A program made the translations under genes and the position numbers. 6,575 nt of DNA from assembly GCA_030951095.1 (NCBI GenBank), contig JAUZQI010000138.1:1-6575 (forward strand), in the 5' to 3' direction. The notes under the pieces were generated by a model that saw only the letters and a list, made by a program, of their open reading frames with translations, was not told the DNA's origin and searched no databases. This stretch comes from Mariprofundus sp. Lineage in GTDB: Bacteria > Pseudomonadota > Zetaproteobacteria > Mariprofundales > Mariprofundaceae. Shown here piece by piece: positions 5,806-6,575 of the stretch (position 1 is the stretch's first letter; each line of letters opens with the position of its first letter).

Positions 5806-6575
5806 TTATCTGCGTCCGGTGCCTTGCGGACGTCTGCCACCGCCACGGTGTTGACCATTGCGACCCTGCCTGTTTGAGCCTCTGCCGGAGCCGGATTTAC
5901 CGCTGTGTTGCTCGGCCCGATCCTCTTTTTTAAGGCCCTCGGCAGTGGCTGCAGCGTTGGTTGGTTTGCCGATATCCAGCATGCCCGATTCAATATGAAA
6001 TAGCGGAACCTGACGGCTAATATAGGCTTCGATATCCGGCAGTCCGAAACAGAAGCGTTCACACGAGAACGAAATAGCTGTACCAGTGGAGCCGGCGCGA
6101 GCCGTGCGGCCAATGCGGTGGACATAATTCTCGGCATCTTCCGGCAGATCGTAATTGAACACATGGGTGACACCATCGATATGCAGCCCACGGCTGGCCA
6201 CATCCGTGGCCACCAGCAGGTGTAGTTTACCATTGGAAAAGTCTTCGAGAATTCGCATGCGTTTTTTCTGCCGCACATCGCCGGACAGAATGCCGACCGA
6301 AAAACCGTAGCGGGCCAGGTTGCGAGCGACTTTTTCCCCGGTGCGTTTTTCATTGATAAAAATCATGCCGCGCTCGACATTCGATTTGCGCAGCAGGTGC
6401 ACCAGCAGCGGGAATTTATCTTCCATGCTGGTGTGATACATCTCTTCGGTGATGCCGGATGCGGTCAAATCACCTTCTTCGGCCCTGAGTTTCTCAGGTG
6501 AATTCATGTGTTCATAAGCCAGCTCCAGTACCCGGTTGGAAAGGGTGGCCGAAAACATCAGCGACTGGCGTTCAT
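5806..6575 (-). CDS. rhlB: DEAD-box ATP-dependent RNA helicase, RhlB type (partial, N-terminus outside window)
   Basis: The window shows the C-terminal 255 residues. The frame is open to the right edge, so the Q motif, Walker A and DEAD box are not seen. Counting from the first full codon, motif III SAT is at 8-10, GMIFIN (motif IV region) at 69-74, SGDVRQKKR at 97-105, motif V VATDVASRGLHI at 121-132 and motif VI HRIGRTARAG at 152-161, with the arginines that contact ATP. The run of matches to E. coli RhlB (LSxRVxELAxEqMN, GDVxQKKRxRIL, THVFNYDLP, LPxIExYI) supports RhlB over RhlE, SrmB or DbpA. RhlB unwinds RNA within the RNase E degradosome; membership here is inferred. From about residue 215 the tail is basic and rich in Gly, Arg and Gln, likely disordered and RNA-binding. 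It converges on the transporter gene. The stop is TAA at 5806-5808. An internal ATG at 6558 lies inside motif III and is not a start. Confidence 0.92.
   Translation of the reverse strand, partial: ERQSLMFSATLSNRVLELAYEHMNSPEKLRAEEGDLTASGITEEMYHTSMEDKFPLLVHLLRKSNVERGMIFINEKRTGEKVARNLARYGFSVGILSGDVRQKKRMRILEDFSNGKLHLLVATDVASRGLHIDGVTHVFNYDLPEDAENYVHRIGRTARAGSTGTAISFSCERFCFGLPDIEAYISRQVPLFHIESGMLDIGKPTNAAATAEGLKKEDRAEQHSGKSGSGRGSNRQGRNGQHRGGGRRPQGTGRR

Noticed and set aside
5804..5832. Possible terminator for rhlB: inverted repeat 5813-5818 / 5827-5832 with a T5 run beyond.
   Set aside because: The 6-bp stem has an 8-nt loop and lies inside the end of the gene, and the T run begins about nine bases after the stem. 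The spacing does not fit an intrinsic terminator.
5790..6353. A 187-codon minus-strand frame overlapping rhlB.
   Set aside because: It is another frame of the same strand as rhlB. The rhlB frame carries helicase motifs III to VI, while this one has none.

Overview
The window looks like ordinary chromosomal DNA from a Gram-negative proteobacterium. Two proteins carry Sec signal peptides for export to a periplasm. The helicase fragment matches the gammaproteobacterial RhlB type almost motif for motif. A gammaproteobacterium or a close lineage is the best guess, but nothing here fixes the genus. Base composition is moderate and even, with no insertion sequence, integrase, tRNA, CRISPR array or phage gene to suggest an island.

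Layout, left to right. Positions 1-70 lie downstream of hemC and hold no recognisable gene. Then comes a minus-strand cluster, transcribed right to left from about 4264 down to 71. It starts with an M16 zinc peptidase carrying the HxxEH site, followed by a second M16 protein that lacks the zinc site and overlaps the first by 4 nt (ATGA). A 28-nt gap leads to rsmD (16S rRNA guanine-N2 methyltransferase), and a 45-nt gap leads to hemC (hydroxymethylbilane synthase, GTG start behind a strong ribosome binding site). The spacing suggests one operon read from the 4265-4431 region. A divergent plus-strand gene follows, a 12-helix proton/oligopeptide (POT/PTR) transporter. It converges, with only 12 nt between stop codons, on a minus-strand DEAD-box RNA helicase of the RhlB type whose N-terminal part lies beyond the right edge.

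How the genes relate. The two M16 proteins very probably form a periplasmic heterodimer: one supplies the zinc site, the other the Arg/Tyr pair, and each lacks what the other has. rsmD and hemC are housekeeping genes that appear to share the transcript without sharing the function. The peptide transporter next to a periplasmic peptidase pair suggests peptide scavenging, but this is only inference from position.

No undescribed system was found. The points most worth checking are the split M16 active site, the 12-helix transporter with an uncertain start, and a perfect hairpin in the divergent intergenic region.
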